From JALZVT01 sp039029135 (GTDB taxonomy: Bacteria; Pseudomonadota; Gammaproteobacteria; Pseudomonadales; Azotimanducaceae), in contig JBCCGT010000006.1 of assembly GCA_039029135.1 (NCBI GenBank), positions 62,001 to 126,000 of the forward strand: DNA of 64,000 nucleotides, in the 5' to 3' direction. This document shows positions 1 through 8,445 of the stretch, piece by piece; within the stretch, counting starts at the first letter, position 1; each line of letters opens with the position of its first letter. The position numbers and the translations under genes are program-made. The notes below the pieces were generated by a model. The model searched no databases and was not told the DNA's origin. It saw nothing but the letters and a program-made list of their open reading frames with translations.

Positions 1-70
1 CAAGGTCCGCGTGGTCGGCGACATCGCGGCACTCGCCGGCGCCGCCGGCAAAAAGGAGGGGTCAGAGTGA
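1..70 (+). CDS. 3' end of an unidentified gene (partial)
   Basis: Frame 2 is open from the window edge to a TGA at 68-70 and would encode a 22-residue tail ending KKEGSE. The TGA overlaps the GTG start of the next gene (GTGA), so the two are translationally coupled. The tail is too short to assign a family. DUF917 genes often follow hydantoinase/oxoprolinase-type genes, so that is a guess from context only. The last bases also carry the ribosome binding site of the next gene and one copy of an 11-mer (GGGGTCAGAGT, 58-68) seen again near 60 kb. Confidence 0.6.
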   Translation, partial: KVRVVGDIAALAGAAGKKEGSE

Positions 71-1209
71 CCACGCGCATTAGTACGCGCACCACCACGC
101 GCATCGAGGCCGATCAGCTCGCCGACCTGTCCAGCGGCGCGGTCCTGCTGGCGACGGGCGGCGGCGGCGATCCCTACGTCTCTTATCTCAGCGCCCGGCA
201 AACGCTGACCGCCATGGGCCCCGTCACGCTGCTCAAGCCCGAGGCGCTCACCGACGACGCCTACGTGGTCGCGATCGGCGGCGTCGGCGCGCCGTCGGTG
301 GGGCTCGAGCTATTGCCGTCCAGCGACGAGCCCGCGCGGGCGCTCGCCGCGTTCGAGGCCCACGTCGGCCGCAAGATCGACGCGCTGGTGTCGTTTGAGG
401 TCGGCGGCGGCAACTCGATGATTCCGCTGATCGCGGGCGCGTCGTCCGGCCTGCCCGTGATCGACGGCGACGGCATGGGGCGGGCGCTGCCGGAGGCGCA
501 GATGATGACCTTCCCGATCGCGGGGGTCGCGCCCACGCCGGCTCTGGCGCTCGACTACGCGGGCAATACCGCGACCTTCAGTACCGACTCGACCGCAACC
601 TACGAGCGCCACGTGCGCGCCATGGCGCAGGCGATGGGCGGGATGATCCTGACCGTCGAGCATCCCATGACCGGGGCCGAGCTGAAGCGCAGCGTCGTGC
701 CGGAGACGATCTCGTTTTCCATCGAGCTGGGCCGCGTCCTGCGCGAGCGGCGCGGCAACGCCGAGGCGCTAATCGCCCCGCTGCGGGCGGCGTTCGCCGA
801 TTCGATCTACGGCGAGCTGCGCCACCTGTATACGGGCAAGATCGCGGACAGTGCGAGCCAGGTGATCGGCGGCTACGACGTCGGCCGGGTGCGGATTGAG
901 TCGTTCGACGAGGCGCAGCCGGATTTGCTCATCGATATTCGCAACGAGTATCTGGTCGCAAGGCTGGCCGCCGACAGCGAAGACGAGGGGCGCGTCGTCT
1001 CCAGCGTCCCTGACCTGATTTCGCTGCTGGATCTCGAGACCGGCGCGCCCATCAACTCCGAACGCGTGCGCTTCGGCCAGCGCGTCGCGGTGATCGCGAT
1101 CGGCTGCCCGGACTTCTATCGCGAGCCGCGGGCGCTGGCCGTCGTGGCACCGCGCTGCTTCGGATTCGACTTCGACTACGTCCCGCTGGAGGCGCTGCCC
1201 GCGCCCTAG
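67..1209 (+). CDS. DUF917 family protein
   Basis: The 380-residue product has the DUF917 pattern: an early glycine-rich stretch (ATGGGGDPY near residue 30), VGAPSVGLE near 75, a GGGNSMIPL motif near 117 and a VIDGDGMGRALPE motif near 132. The family is cytosolic and of unsettled function; it is often paired with hydantoinase-type genes, which suggests a part in cyclic amide or amino acid metabolism. The start is GTG, with AGGAGG at 54-59, seven bases upstream, which fixes it well. It overlaps the preceding gene by GTGA and is followed by a short gap before lptM. Family assignment is firm; substrate is unknown. Confidence 0.85.
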   Translation: MTTRISTRTTTRIEADQLADLSSGAVLLATGGGGDPYVSYLSARQTLTAMGPVTLLKPEALTDDAYVVAIGGVGAPSVGLELLPSSDEPARALAAFEAHVGRKIDALVSFEVGGGNSMIPLIAGASSGLPVIDGDGMGRALPEAQMMTFPIAGVAPTPALALDYAGNTATFSTDSTATYERHVRAMAQAMGGMILTVEHPMTGAELKRSVVPETISFSIELGRVLRERRGNAEALIAPLRAAFADSIYGELRHLYTGKIADSASQVIGGYDVGRVRIESFDEAQPDLLIDIRNEYLVARLAADSEDEGRVVSSVPDLISLLDLETGAPINSERVRFGQRVAVIAIGCPDFYREPRALAVVAPRCFGFDFDYVPLEALPAP

Positions 1210-1274
1210 CGGTCCGGCTTGCGGGGCGTCGACCCCTCCGTATACTGGCGCTCCCCGAAACTTGAGTCTGCAAC

Positions 1275-1388
1275 GTGTCACTCCGGCTTGCCACGCTCTT
1301 CCTGCTCGTCTCCCTGGTCGCCAGCTGCGGCCAGCAGGGTCCGCTGCGGCTACCTGAGCCGGACACGAGCGCGTTGGCGCGGTCGTGA
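1275..1388 (+). CDS. lptM: LptM (YifL/LppL) small lipoprotein
   Basis: This 37-residue ORF starts with GTG and has a short hydrophobic signal followed by the lipobox LVASC (Cys18). The mature N-terminus CGQQGPLRLPEP matches the family pattern C-G-x-x-G-P-L-x-x-P. In E. coli LptM is an outer-membrane lipoprotein that helps the LPS translocon LptD/LptE mature. Its stop TGA (1386-1388) overlaps the GTG start of lysA (GTGA), and lptM next to lysA/dapF is the arrangement I recall from other gammaproteobacteria (lppL-lysA-dapF in Pseudomonas, yifL-dapF in E. coli). It is short enough to be missed by gene callers. The exact start is less certain than the identity. Confidence 0.82.
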   Translation: MSLRLATLFLLVSLVASCGQQGPLRLPEPDTSALARS

Positions 1389-2608
1389 TCGAGGCCGCCA
1401 CCCTCGCGGCGATCGCCGATCGCTGGGGCACGCCCTGCTACGTCTATGACGCGCAGGGCATGCGCGCACGGCACGACGAGCTGAAGGCCGCGCTGCGCGG
1501 CGTCGATCACCGCATTCACTACGCGGTGAAAGCGAACAGCAACTTAGGGGTGCTCGCGCTGTTTCACGAACTGGGCACCGGCTTCGACATCGTCTCCGGC
1601 GGCGAGCTCGCGCGGGTGCTGGAGGTCGGCGGCGACGCCGCTGACGTCGTGTTCTCCGGCGTCGGCAAGCGTGCCGACGAGATCGACTTCGCCCTCAAGG
1701 CCGGTGTCGGCTGCTTCAACGTCGAGAGCGCGGCTGAGCTCGCGCGCATCGAAGCGCGCGCGGAGCTGCTGGGCCGGGCCGCGCCGATCTCGCTGCGCGT
1801 CAATCCGCAGGTGGACCCGCAGACCCACCCCTACATCGCCACCGGCCTGCGCGAGAGCAAGTTCGGCGTCGCGATGGAAGACGCGCCGGCGCTGTATCGG
1901 CGCGCGTCGGCAAGCGAGCATCTGCGCGTGGTCGGCATCGACTGCCACATCGGCTCACAGATTCAGACGTGGGCACCCTTTCGCGAGGCCGGCCAGCGCA
2001 TTCTGGAGCTGCGCGACACCCTCGCCGCCGACGGCATCGACATCGAGCACGTCGATCTGGGCGGCGGACTGGGCGTCGCCTACGACGACGACGCGGCGCT
2101 GGACGTCGCCGCCTACGGCCAGGGTCTGCGCGAGCTGCTCGGCAACCAGAAGGTCACCCTGCTGCTCGAACCCGGACGCTACCTGGTTGCCAACAACGGC
2201 CTGCTGCTCACCCGCGTGGAGTACCTGAAGCCGGGTTTCAAGAACTTTGCGATTGTCGACGCAGCGATGAACGACCTGCTGCGACCCGCGCTCTACCAGG
2301 CCTATCACCACATCGAACGCGTCGGCGCACCTGGCGCGGACGCGCTCGACGGTTCGTGGAACATCGTCGGCCCGATCTGCGAGTCGGGCGACTTTCTCGC
2401 GCACGACCGCGATCTAACCGTCGCCGCCGGCGACCTGTTGGCGGTGCACTCCGCCGGTGCCTACGGCATGAGCCAGGCATCGAACTACAACTCGCGGGGT
2501 CGCGCGCCGGAGGTCCTGGTCGACGCCGGCGAACCGCGCCTGATCCGCGCACGCGAGACCCTGAACGATTTGCTCGGCCCCGAGCGTGCCGCGCTGGCGG
2601 GGGGCTGA
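1385..2608 (+). CDS. lysA: diaminopimelate decarboxylase
   Basis: LysA converts meso-diaminopimelate to L-lysine, the last step of lysine synthesis, using PLP. The 407-residue protein has the PLP lysine in HYAVKANSN near residue 46, the fold III barrel motif HIGSQI near 190, the glycine-rich phosphate site DLGGGLGV near 225, a conserved EPGR near 265, and the C-terminal-domain motif GPICESGD near 325 that supplies an active-site Cys from the partner subunit. The start is GTG and overlaps the stop of lptM. It is followed one base later by dapF, so lptM-lysA-dapF form one transcription unit. Length and motifs are typical of a complete enzyme. Confidence 0.97.
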   Translation: MIEAATLAAIADRWGTPCYVYDAQGMRARHDELKAALRGVDHRIHYAVKANSNLGVLALFHELGTGFDIVSGGELARVLEVGGDAADVVFSGVGKRADEIDFALKAGVGCFNVESAAELARIEARAELLGRAAPISLRVNPQVDPQTHPYIATGLRESKFGVAMEDAPALYRRASASEHLRVVGIDCHIGSQIQTWAPFREAGQRILELRDTLAADGIDIEHVDLGGGLGVAYDDDAALDVAAYGQGLRELLGNQKVTLLLEPGRYLVANNGLLLTRVEYLKPGFKNFAIVDAAMNDLLRPALYQAYHHIERVGAPGADALDGSWNIVGPICESGDFLAHDRDLTVAAGDLLAVHSAGAYGMSQASNYNSRGRAPEVLVDAGEPRLIRARETLNDLLGPERAALAGG

Positions 2609-2609
2609 G

Positions 2610-3434
2610 ATGCGCGTCCCCTTCAGCAAGATGCACGGCCTGGGCAACGACTTCGTCGTGCTGGACGGCATCACCCAGGACCTGCAGCTCGACCCTAAGC
2701 GCATCGGTCAGCTCGGCGACCGGCGCACCGGCGTCGGCTTCGATCAGCTGCTGCTCGTCGACTTGCCGACGCGGCCCGACGCCGACTTCCGCTACGTCAT
2801 CTACAACGCCGACGGCTCTGAGGCCCAGCAGTGCGGCAACGGCGCGCGCTGCTTCGCGCGCTTCGTGCTGGAACAGAAACTGACGACGCAAAAAGAGCTG
2901 ACGCTGGAAACCAACACCGGGCTGATTCGCTCGCGCCTACTGAACAACGGCCAGGTCGAGATCGACATGGGCGAGCCGAAGTTCACCGGACCGGAACTGC
3001 CGGCGGAATCGAACGGCGCTAGCCAGTTTGTCGAATCCGACGGCGAACGTTTCGAATTCATGGCGGTGTCCATGGGCAACCCGCACGCGGTCATTCGCGT
3101 CGACGATGTGATGCAAACCGACGTCGAAGGCATCGGCAGCCGACTGACCAACCACGAGCTGTTTCCTGAAGGCGTCAACGTCGGTTTCTGTCAGGTGCTG
3201 GACGACAGCTTCGCGCGGCTGCGCGTGTTCGAGCGCGGCGTGGGCGAAACGCGCGCATGCGGCACGGGCGCCTGCGCGGCGGCCGTCGCGGCCAATCTCA
3301 GCGGTGAGCTGGGCCAACGCAGCAAGGTATCGCTGCCCGGCGGCAAGCTGCGCATCGAATGGCTGGGCGACGGGCACAGCGTTAAAATGACGGGCCCCGC
3401 GGTGACCGTGTTTCGAGGCGAATTGAAGCTCTAA
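2610..3434 (+). CDS. dapF: diaminopimelate epimerase
   Basis: DapF interconverts LL- and meso-diaminopimelate, feeding both lysine and peptidoglycan synthesis. The 274-residue product begins with the typical MHGLGNDF motif and carries both catalytic cysteines, in QCGNGARCF near residue 75 and in TRACGTGACA near 218. An upstream in-frame ATG at 2586 lies inside lysA and would add eight residues; the ATG at 2610, one base after the lysA stop, gives the usual N-terminus. Co-transcription with lysA is implied by the spacing. A 137-bp gap follows before the DUF484 gene. Confidence 0.97.
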   Translation: MRVPFSKMHGLGNDFVVLDGITQDLQLDPKRIGQLGDRRTGVGFDQLLLVDLPTRPDADFRYVIYNADGSEAQQCGNGARCFARFVLEQKLTTQKELTLETNTGLIRSRLLNNGQVEIDMGEPKFTGPELPAESNGASQFVESDGERFEFMAVSMGNPHAVIRVDDVMQTDVEGIGSRLTNHELFPEGVNVGFCQVLDDSFARLRVFERGVGETRACGTGACAAAVAANLSGELGQRSKVSLPGGKLRIEWLGDGHSVKMTGPAVTVFRGELKL

Positions 3435-3571
3435 ACACGGGGCGTAGATTGGCGCCCTGTCGCCCGGACTGCTGCGCGGCGCAAGAACTGCGACAAAACT
3501 GCGACGGAACCGCAGGCTAAAGCACACGGACAGAACAAAAACGGACGTAAGTAAAGGAGGGACAGCGCGAC

Positions 3572-4330
3572 GTGTCGGAAACCGAAGCTCCAGCACCCAG
3601 CGTCGTAAGCCAAGGACAACCACGCGAACGGGTCATCGACGCCGCGACCGTGCTGGCCTACCTACGCGAGCACCGCGACTTTTTCGTCGAGTATCCCGAT
3701 CTCGTGCCGCTCTTGCGGCTGCCGAACGGCAGCGTCCCGGTCGCGATCTCCGGCGGACTGGCCAACGTGCTGCGCCAGCGTAATTCCAACCTGCGCATTC
3801 GGCTGCAGGATCTAGAGGACAACGCGCGCAGCAACGAGCTGCTGTTTCAACAAACGCGCGACGTCAGCCTGACGCTGATCGATGCGCAGACGACCGACGC
3901 GCTGGAGGCAGCCCTGCGCGACGTCGTGGCGCCCGTCTGCAACGCGCAGGAGGTCGCCATCTATCTGCCCCCGCGCGACGACTTCAGCGCGAGCGGCGCA
4001 CGCCAGAAAGTGGGCTCGCTGCTGCGTCGCGCGCAGCTACCGGCGGCGCTCGCGAAGCTGGTCGATGGGTTCGGCCAGCGTCATTCGGCGCAGACCGGTC
4101 AGCTCGCCGTTCGCTGTACCGCGCTGCGTGAACGCGAACTCGACGAGCTGTTCCCGCTGCGCGAAAGCCGCGGCAACGGCTCCGCGGCCTTGCTGCCGCT
4201 CGCGCGGAACGCGGGCGTGCTCGCCTTCGGCAGCACGGACTCGACGCACTTCGATCAAAACAGCGGCATGCTGTTTCTCAGCTATGTTGGTGAACTGATC
4301 GATCATGCGCTCGATCGCATCAGGCGCTGA
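3572..4330 (+). CDS. DUF484 family protein
   Basis: This 252-residue cytosolic protein belongs to DUF484, a GAF-like family almost always found between dapF and xerC. The N-terminal part (about residues 20-60) has the family pattern VLAYLREHRDFFVEYPDLVPLL, shortened here to the recognisable LREHRDFFVEYPDL. A helical linker follows, then a GAF-like domain from about 90 to 245. The function is not established. The start is GTG, preceded by AGGAGG at 3555-3560, a rather long 11 bases upstream. The leader (3480-3570) is rich in A and purines. Context suggests a role near chromosome-dimer resolution or cell-wall growth, but this is inference only. Confidence 0.88.
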   Translation: MSETEAPAPSVVSQGQPRERVIDAATVLAYLREHRDFFVEYPDLVPLLRLPNGSVPVAISGGLANVLRQRNSNLRIRLQDLEDNARSNELLFQQTRDVSLTLIDAQTTDALEAALRDVVAPVCNAQEVAIYLPPRDDFSASGARQKVGSLLRRAQLPAALAKLVDGFGQRHSAQTGQLAVRCTALRERELDELFPLRESRGNGSAALLPLARNAGVLAFGSTDSTHFDQNSGMLFLSYVGELIDHALDRIRR

Positions 4331-4338
4331 GGGCTGCC

Positions 4339-5304
4339 GTGACTGACAGCGCAACCGCGGCAGAAAACGAATCTCAGATCGAGGGTTTTCTGCGCTATCT
4401 GCGCGTCGAGCGCCGCTACTCTGTGCACACCGTCAACGCCTACGAACGCGATCTGCGCCGCTTCGCAACGGCCTGCGCGCCGCAGCAGCCCCACGAGGCA
4501 GCCAGCCATCAGATACAGCGCTATGTGGCCGAGCTGCACCACTCGGGGCTGGCGCCGCGATCGATCAAGCGCAACCTGTCGAGCCTGCGCGCGTACTTTC
4601 GTTTCTGCCGCAGACAGATGCCGCGTCTCGAAGATCCCACCAGCATCGTCAACTCGCCCAGCGGCAAGCGTCGCCTGCCGCGAGCGCTGGACGTCGATCG
4701 CGCGGCGAGCCTGTTCGAGGCACCGCGACCCGAGAGTCCGGCGGCGCTGTCGCCGCGGGACGTTCGCGACCGCGCCATGCTCGAATTGCTGTACGGCAGC
4801 GGGCTGCGCCTGGGTGAGCTGGTTGCCGCGAACATCAACGATGTGAACCTCGACGAGGGTTTCATCCGCGTCTGCGGCAAGGGCAATAAGGAGCGTATCG
4901 TGCCGCTGGGCGAGGCCGCGACCAACGCGCTGCGCGCCTATGTCGAGATGCGCCGCAACAGCGCGACGACGGTCGGCGGCACGCTCGAGCCGGACGCCGC
5001 ACTGTTCACCGGCCGCGGCAAAAATCGCATCAGCCCGCGTACGGTACAGAACCGCGTCAAGCGCTGGGGATTCGAACAGCTCGGCAGCGGCGAGCTGCAC
5101 CCGCACATGCTGCGCCACAGCTGCGCGAGCCATCTGCTGGAATCCAGCGGCGATCTGCGCGCCGTGCAGGAGCTGCTCGGCCACGCGAACATCAGTACCA
5201 CCCAGATCTATACGCACCTCGACTTTCAGCATCTCGCCAGCGTCTACGACGCGGCGCATCCGCGCGCGAACGCTGCCGCCGACACCACCGACGAAGATCG
5301 TTAG
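4339..5304 (+). CDS. xerC: tyrosine recombinase XerC
   Basis: XerC, with XerD, resolves chromosome dimers at dif during division. The 321-residue protein has an N-terminal SAM-like core-binding domain (about 15-105, including LRVERRYSVHTVNAYERDL) and a C-terminal catalytic domain with the expected residues: Arg in GSGLRLGELV, Lys in GKGNKER, His-x-x-Arg in PHMLRHSCASH, His in LGHANIST, and Tyr in TQIYTHL. The chosen start is GTG, eight bases after the DUF484 stop. It sits in the dapF-DUF484-xerC-HAD order usual for the class, which favours XerC over XerD. No integrase-specific features or att sites are seen nearby. Confidence 0.93.
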   Translation: MTDSATAAENESQIEGFLRYLRVERRYSVHTVNAYERDLRRFATACAPQQPHEAASHQIQRYVAELHHSGLAPRSIKRNLSSLRAYFRFCRRQMPRLEDPTSIVNSPSGKRRLPRALDVDRAASLFEAPRPESPAALSPRDVRDRAMLELLYGSGLRLGELVAANINDVNLDEGFIRVCGKGNKERIVPLGEAATNALRAYVEMRRNSATTVGGTLEPDAALFTGRGKNRISPRTVQNRVKRWGFEQLGSGELHPHMLRHSCASHLLESSGDLRAVQELLGHANISTTQIYTHLDFQHLASVYDAAHPRANAAADTTDEDR

Positions 5305-5309
5305 AACCC

Positions 5310-6005
5310 ATGGCCATCGAGGTCATCAGCTTCGATCTGGACGACACGCTGTGGCCGGTCCGGCCGGTGATTTACGCCGCGATCGAAGACATGAACGCCG
5401 TCATCGAGGCGGCGGTTCCCGACTACTCGAGCCGCATGGACGACGCCACCATGCTGGCGCTGCGCAAGGCGCGACTCGAGCGCGAGCCGCTCTTGCGCTA
5501 CGACATTACGACCATGCGACTGCGGCTGCTCGAGGACTCGCTTGAGCGCTGCGGGCTGCGGGGCGAGCGGCTGCAGCGGGTGGCGCGTGACGCTTTTCAG
5601 ACCTTCATGCGCGGTCGCAATCGGGTGACGTTCTTCGACGGCGCGCTGGATACCCTGGCCGAGCTGAAGAAAACCTATCGATTGATCGGCCTGACGAACG
5701 GCAACGCGGACTATCGCGAGGCGGGGCTAGGCGAGCTGTTCGAGTTTTCGATATCGCCCGTCGAGGCCCAGGCGCGCAAACCCGACAGCGGCATCTTCGC
5801 GGCGACCCTGGCCGCCGCCGACGTCGGCGCCGAACAGATCCTGCACGTCGGCGACAATCTGGATGAGGACATCGCGGGCGCGGTCGCGGCGGGCTGGCGC
5901 AGCGTCTGGGTAAATCGCAGCGGCGCACCGCCGGAGCCCGAGCGCGGCTATGTTGCGAGCGTGTGTGAGCTGGATGAACTGCCCGAGCTGATCGCTGCGC
6001 TGTAA
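5310..6005 (+). CDS. HAD-superfamily hydrolase (YigB-like)
   Basis: The 231-residue product is a class IA HAD phosphatase. Motif I is SFDLDDTLWPV near residue 8, with both nucleophile and acid/base Asp. Motif II lies in GLTNGNAD near 130, the motif III Lys is in EAQARKPDSGIF near 157, and motif IV is LHVGDNLDEDIAG near 180. The E. coli neighbour of xerC, YigB, acts on FMN and other small phosphates, so FMN phosphatase activity is plausible but not shown by sequence. The ATG lies five bases after the xerC stop, which suggests co-transcription. It converges with thrC, 16 bp away. Confidence 0.88.
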   Translation: MAIEVISFDLDDTLWPVRPVIYAAIEDMNAVIEAAVPDYSSRMDDATMLALRKARLEREPLLRYDITTMRLRLLEDSLERCGLRGERLQRVARDAFQTFMRGRNRVTFFDGALDTLAELKKTYRLIGLTNGNADYREAGLGELFEFSISPVEAQARKPDSGIFAATLAAADVGAEQILHVGDNLDEDIAGAVAAGWRSVWVNRSGAPPEPERGYVASVCELDELPELIAAL

Positions 6006-6021
6006 GCGCGCGGGCGTCCTA

Positions 6022-7389
6022 TCAGGCGACGTGCGTTTCGATGTAGCCGCGGATAGCCCGCTCTGTCGCCGGCAGTTCGACGACCCGCTGCGGCAGGTCG
6101 CGCAGCGCCTCCAGCGTCGGATGGGTCACGCTGACGTCCGGCCGCGCGCGCTGCACGGCGTCCGGAAACTTCGCCGGATGCGCGGTCGCGACCGCCACCA
6201 GTGGCCGCTCGCCGCGTAGCTGCAGCGCGGTCGCAACGCCCACCGCGGAGTGCGGATCCAGCACATAGCCGTGCTGACGATAGGTGTCGGCGATCGTCTC
6301 CAGCGTCGTCCGCGTGTCGATCGCGCGCGCCTCGATGTTCTGTTCCCGAACCTGATCGAACTGCAGCGTGGCGGCGCCGTCGCGCTGGAACGTCGCCATG
6401 AAATCCTTCACGCGGTGCGTGCTGCCCTCTTCGACGTAGTAGACCAGCCGTTCGAAGTTGCTGGCGACCTGAATGTCCATCGACGGGCTGAGCGTCTGAT
6501 GCACGTCGCCGCGCCGGTACGCGCCGCTCTTGAACACGCCTGCGAGAATGTCGTTCTCGTTGGTGCCGAGCAGCAGGCGCGCTATGGGGAACCCCATGCG
6601 ACGGGCGATGTAACCCGCGAAGATGTTGCCGAAGTTGCCGGTCGGCACGGCGATGTCCACGCCGTCGCCGGCGTCGCGCGCGAGGCTCGCGTAGGCGTAG
6701 TACACCGTCTGCGCCAGCACGCGCGCCCAGTTCACGGAATTCACCGCGCCGAGCTGATGTTCGGCTTTGAAATCGACGTCGGCAAAGGTCTGCTTCATCA
6801 GCGTCTGGCAGTCGTCGAAACTGCCGTGTACCGCAAGGCAGTGGACGTTGCTGTCGGCGACCGTCGTCATCTGCAGTTCCTGCAGTGGACTGATGCGGCC
6901 ATAAGGAAACATGACCGCGATGTTAACGTTGCTCTTGCCCTGCACGCCGGCGATCGCGGCGCTGCCGGTGTCGCCACTCGTGGCGGCCAGCACGTTCAAA
7001 CGCCCACCGCGATCGCTGAGCGTATGGTCGAAGAGCTGGCCGAGTAGCTGCAGCGCGACGTCCTTAAACGCCAGCGTCGGGCCGTGAAACAGCTCGAGCA
7101 CGCTGACCTCGCCGACATCGACGAGCGGCGCAATGTCGCTGTGGGCAAAGCTGGCGTAGGCGTCCTGCAGCAGGCGGCGCTGATCGGCGGGGGCGATGTC
7201 GTCGATGAAGTGCGCAACGATGGCGGCGGCCAGCGACACAAAATCGGCCCCGCGCAGGGCCTCGACCTCCTGGCTGAGGTCGGGAATGCGTTCGGGAATC
7301 AACAGGCCGCCATCCGGGGCGAGTCCGGTCAGGACCGCGTCCTGAAACGACATCGCGGGCGTATCGCCGCGGGTGCTGATGTAGCGCAT
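6022..7389 (-). CDS. thrC: threonine synthase
   Basis: ThrC converts O-phospho-L-homoserine to threonine with PLP. The 455-residue protein begins MRYISTRGDTPAMSFQDAVL, typical for the family, and carries the PLP lysine in GPTLAFKDVALQ near residue 110 and a phosphate-binding loop TSGDTGSAA near 145. Length fits the longer proteobacterial/fungal-type ThrC. An upstream in-frame start at 7479 would add 30 residues that do not look like the family, so 7389 is preferred, although no clear Shine-Dalgarno sequence precedes it. The homoserine kinase gene thrB is 40 kb away, so the pathway is split over two loci here. Confidence 0.95.
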   Translation of the reverse strand: MRYISTRGDTPAMSFQDAVLTGLAPDGGLLIPERIPDLSQEVEALRGADFVSLAAAIVAHFIDDIAPADQRRLLQDAYASFAHSDIAPLVDVGEVSVLELFHGPTLAFKDVALQLLGQLFDHTLSDRGGRLNVLAATSGDTGSAAIAGVQGKSNVNIAVMFPYGRISPLQELQMTTVADSNVHCLAVHGSFDDCQTLMKQTFADVDFKAEHQLGAVNSVNWARVLAQTVYYAYASLARDAGDGVDIAVPTGNFGNIFAGYIARRMGFPIARLLLGTNENDILAGVFKSGAYRRGDVHQTLSPSMDIQVASNFERLVYYVEEGSTHRVKDFMATFQRDGAATLQFDQVREQNIEARAIDTRTTLETIADTYRQHGYVLDPHSAVGVATALQLRGERPLVAVATAHPAKFPDAVQRARPDVSVTHPTLEALRDLPQRVVELPATERAIRGYIETHVA

Positions 7390-7539
7390 GGGGGAACCAG
7401 GGAATAAACGCGAGTAGTTTACGGCCGTGTCCTGCGCGGCGCGAGCGTCTATCGGTGGCACGGGCGCGAATAGCAGCACGCCAGCGCCCGCGTCGTCGCG
7501 GGCGCGGCGGGGTTGTCGGTCATCGCCGGGGCCTGGGCG

Positions 7540-7833
7540 TTAGATCGAACCCCTGCCGTAGTTGTTTTTCGGCGCCTTGGGCGGATCCGCGCGCAGACAG
7601 GGCTCGAGCTGTTCGACCTGGCCGCCATGGGTCAGAAACGCCTCGATGTCGAGCGCCAGCTGGTCGCGCACGGCCTGTCGCGCTTCGATGGTATGCGTGT
7701 CGACTTCGCCGCCCGCAGGGTTGGGATACCCGGTCGCTGTGGGGGAAGGGTTCACGGCGCGAAAACGCTGCGCCGTACGCATCTCGTCAGTTGTGCCGGT
7801 AGCGGTCGTCACGTCGTCGTCTGTGTCATTCAT
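7540..7833 (-). CDS. sutA: SutA-like RNA polymerase-associated regulator
   Basis: This 97-residue acidic protein has a low-complexity N-terminal half (MNDTDDDVTTATG...) and a conserved end: a helix DQLALDIEAFLTHGG followed by a PPKAPKNNYG segment. The same layout, a helix ending AFL-x-x-GG, then ADPPK-x-P and a YG-containing tail, is what I recall for Pseudomonas SutA, which binds RNA polymerase and raises rRNA expression in slow growth. Position supports it: in Pseudomonas sutA sits beside amtB-glnK, and here glnK is next upstream. The ATG at 7833 has AAGGGGACAG just upstream. An in-frame start at 7911 would overlap the promoter and is rejected. Confidence 0.72.
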   Translation of the reverse strand: MNDTDDDVTTATGTTDEMRTAQRFRAVNPSPTATGYPNPAGGEVDTHTIEARQAVRDQLALDIEAFLTHGGQVEQLEPCLRADPPKAPKNNYGRGSI

Positions 7834-7872
7834 GACTGTCCCCTTGATCCATGTGTTGTCACCTGCGCCGTA

Positions 7873-7900
7873 GTTATAGAACACAAACGCGAACGCGCAA
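7873..7900 (-). promoter_or_regulatory. sigma70-type promoter for the SutA-like gene
   Basis: Read on the minus strand, a -35 element TTGCGC (7895-7900) and a -10 element TATAAC (7873-7878) are separated by 16 bases. The predicted start of transcription is about 33 bases before the ATG at 7833. It is one of the clearest promoter-like pairs in the window, in an otherwise GC-rich region. Confidence 0.55.
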
Positions 7901-8056
7901 GAAATCGACACGGAGTGTCCGAAAGCGCGACGGAAAGGCGTGTACGAAAGGGCGTAGAAGGAACACAGAGACGGAAAGTGTAGAGAGACGGCGCAGCAAA
8001 GCGGCGGCGAGGCGAAGCAGAAGACAAAGGCGGCGAATACCGCCGCGGACTAGCAC

Positions 8057-8078
8057 CGCGACGACAGGCGTCGTCGCG
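8057..8078. other. perfect 9-bp stem hairpin downstream of the P-II gene
   Basis: CGCGACGAC (8057-8065) pairs with GTCGTCGCG (8070-8078) around a four-base loop. It lies 29 bases past the stop of the P-II gene. No T-tract follows on either strand, so it could protect the 3' end or act with Rho rather than be an intrinsic terminator. The rest of 7901-8106 is a purine-rich stretch without a supported gene. Confidence 0.5.
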
Positions 8079-8106
8079 ATACGATCAGGAGACTAGCGCG
8101 GGGATA

Positions 8107-8445
8107 TCAGACGGCGTCGGCGCCCGTCTCGCCGGTTCGAATGCGCACGACTTCTTCGAGCGAGGAAACGAATATCTTGCCGTCGCCGACTTTGCTGGTG
8201 TTCGCGGCGCGGGTAATCGCCTCGATGGCCTGATCGAGCAAACCATCGTCCAGCGCGATCTCAAGCTTAACTTTCGGCAGAAAGTCGACCACGTACTCGG
8301 CACCGCGATACAGCTCGGTGTGCCCCTTCTGGCGCCCGAATCCTTTCACCTCGGTAACGGTCATGCCCTGGACGCCTATCTCCGACAGCGCGTCGCGCAC
8401 GTCATCGAGTTTGAACGGTTTGATGATTGCGGTGATCAGTTTCAT
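8107..8445 (-). CDS. glnK: P-II nitrogen regulatory protein
   Basis: P-II proteins report 2-oxoglutarate, ATP/ADP and glutamine status to GlnE, NtrB and ammonium channels. The 112-residue product is full length: it begins MKLITAIIKPFKLDDVRDAL, has the T-loop GRQKGHTELYRGAEYVVDFLP with the uridylylated Tyr in RGAEY, the B-loop TSKVGDGKIFV and a C-terminal R-x-R-T-G-E. GlnB and GlnK cannot be told apart with confidence. GlnK is preferred because its neighbours (SutA-like, ubiK, comM) match the glnK locus I recall from Pseudomonas. The ammonium transporter gene amtB, usually next to glnK, is absent. The start at 8445 leaves about 255 bp to the divergent ubiK. Confidence 0.93.
   Translation of the reverse strand: MKLITAIIKPFKLDDVRDALSEIGVQGMTVTEVKGFGRQKGHTELYRGAEYVVDFLPKVKLEIALDDGLLDQAIEAITRAANTSKVGDGKIFVSSLEEVVRIRTGETGADAV

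Noticed and set aside
58..68. GGGGTCAGAGT as a third REP element
   Set aside because: The match to the repeat near 60 kb is exact, but it lacks the palindromic partner and falls in coding sequence plus a ribosome binding site, so chance is a fair explanation.
8130..8150. A tRNA-like GGTTCGAAT (T-loop-like) motif
   Set aside because: It lies within the P-II gene and no cloverleaf can be drawn around it.
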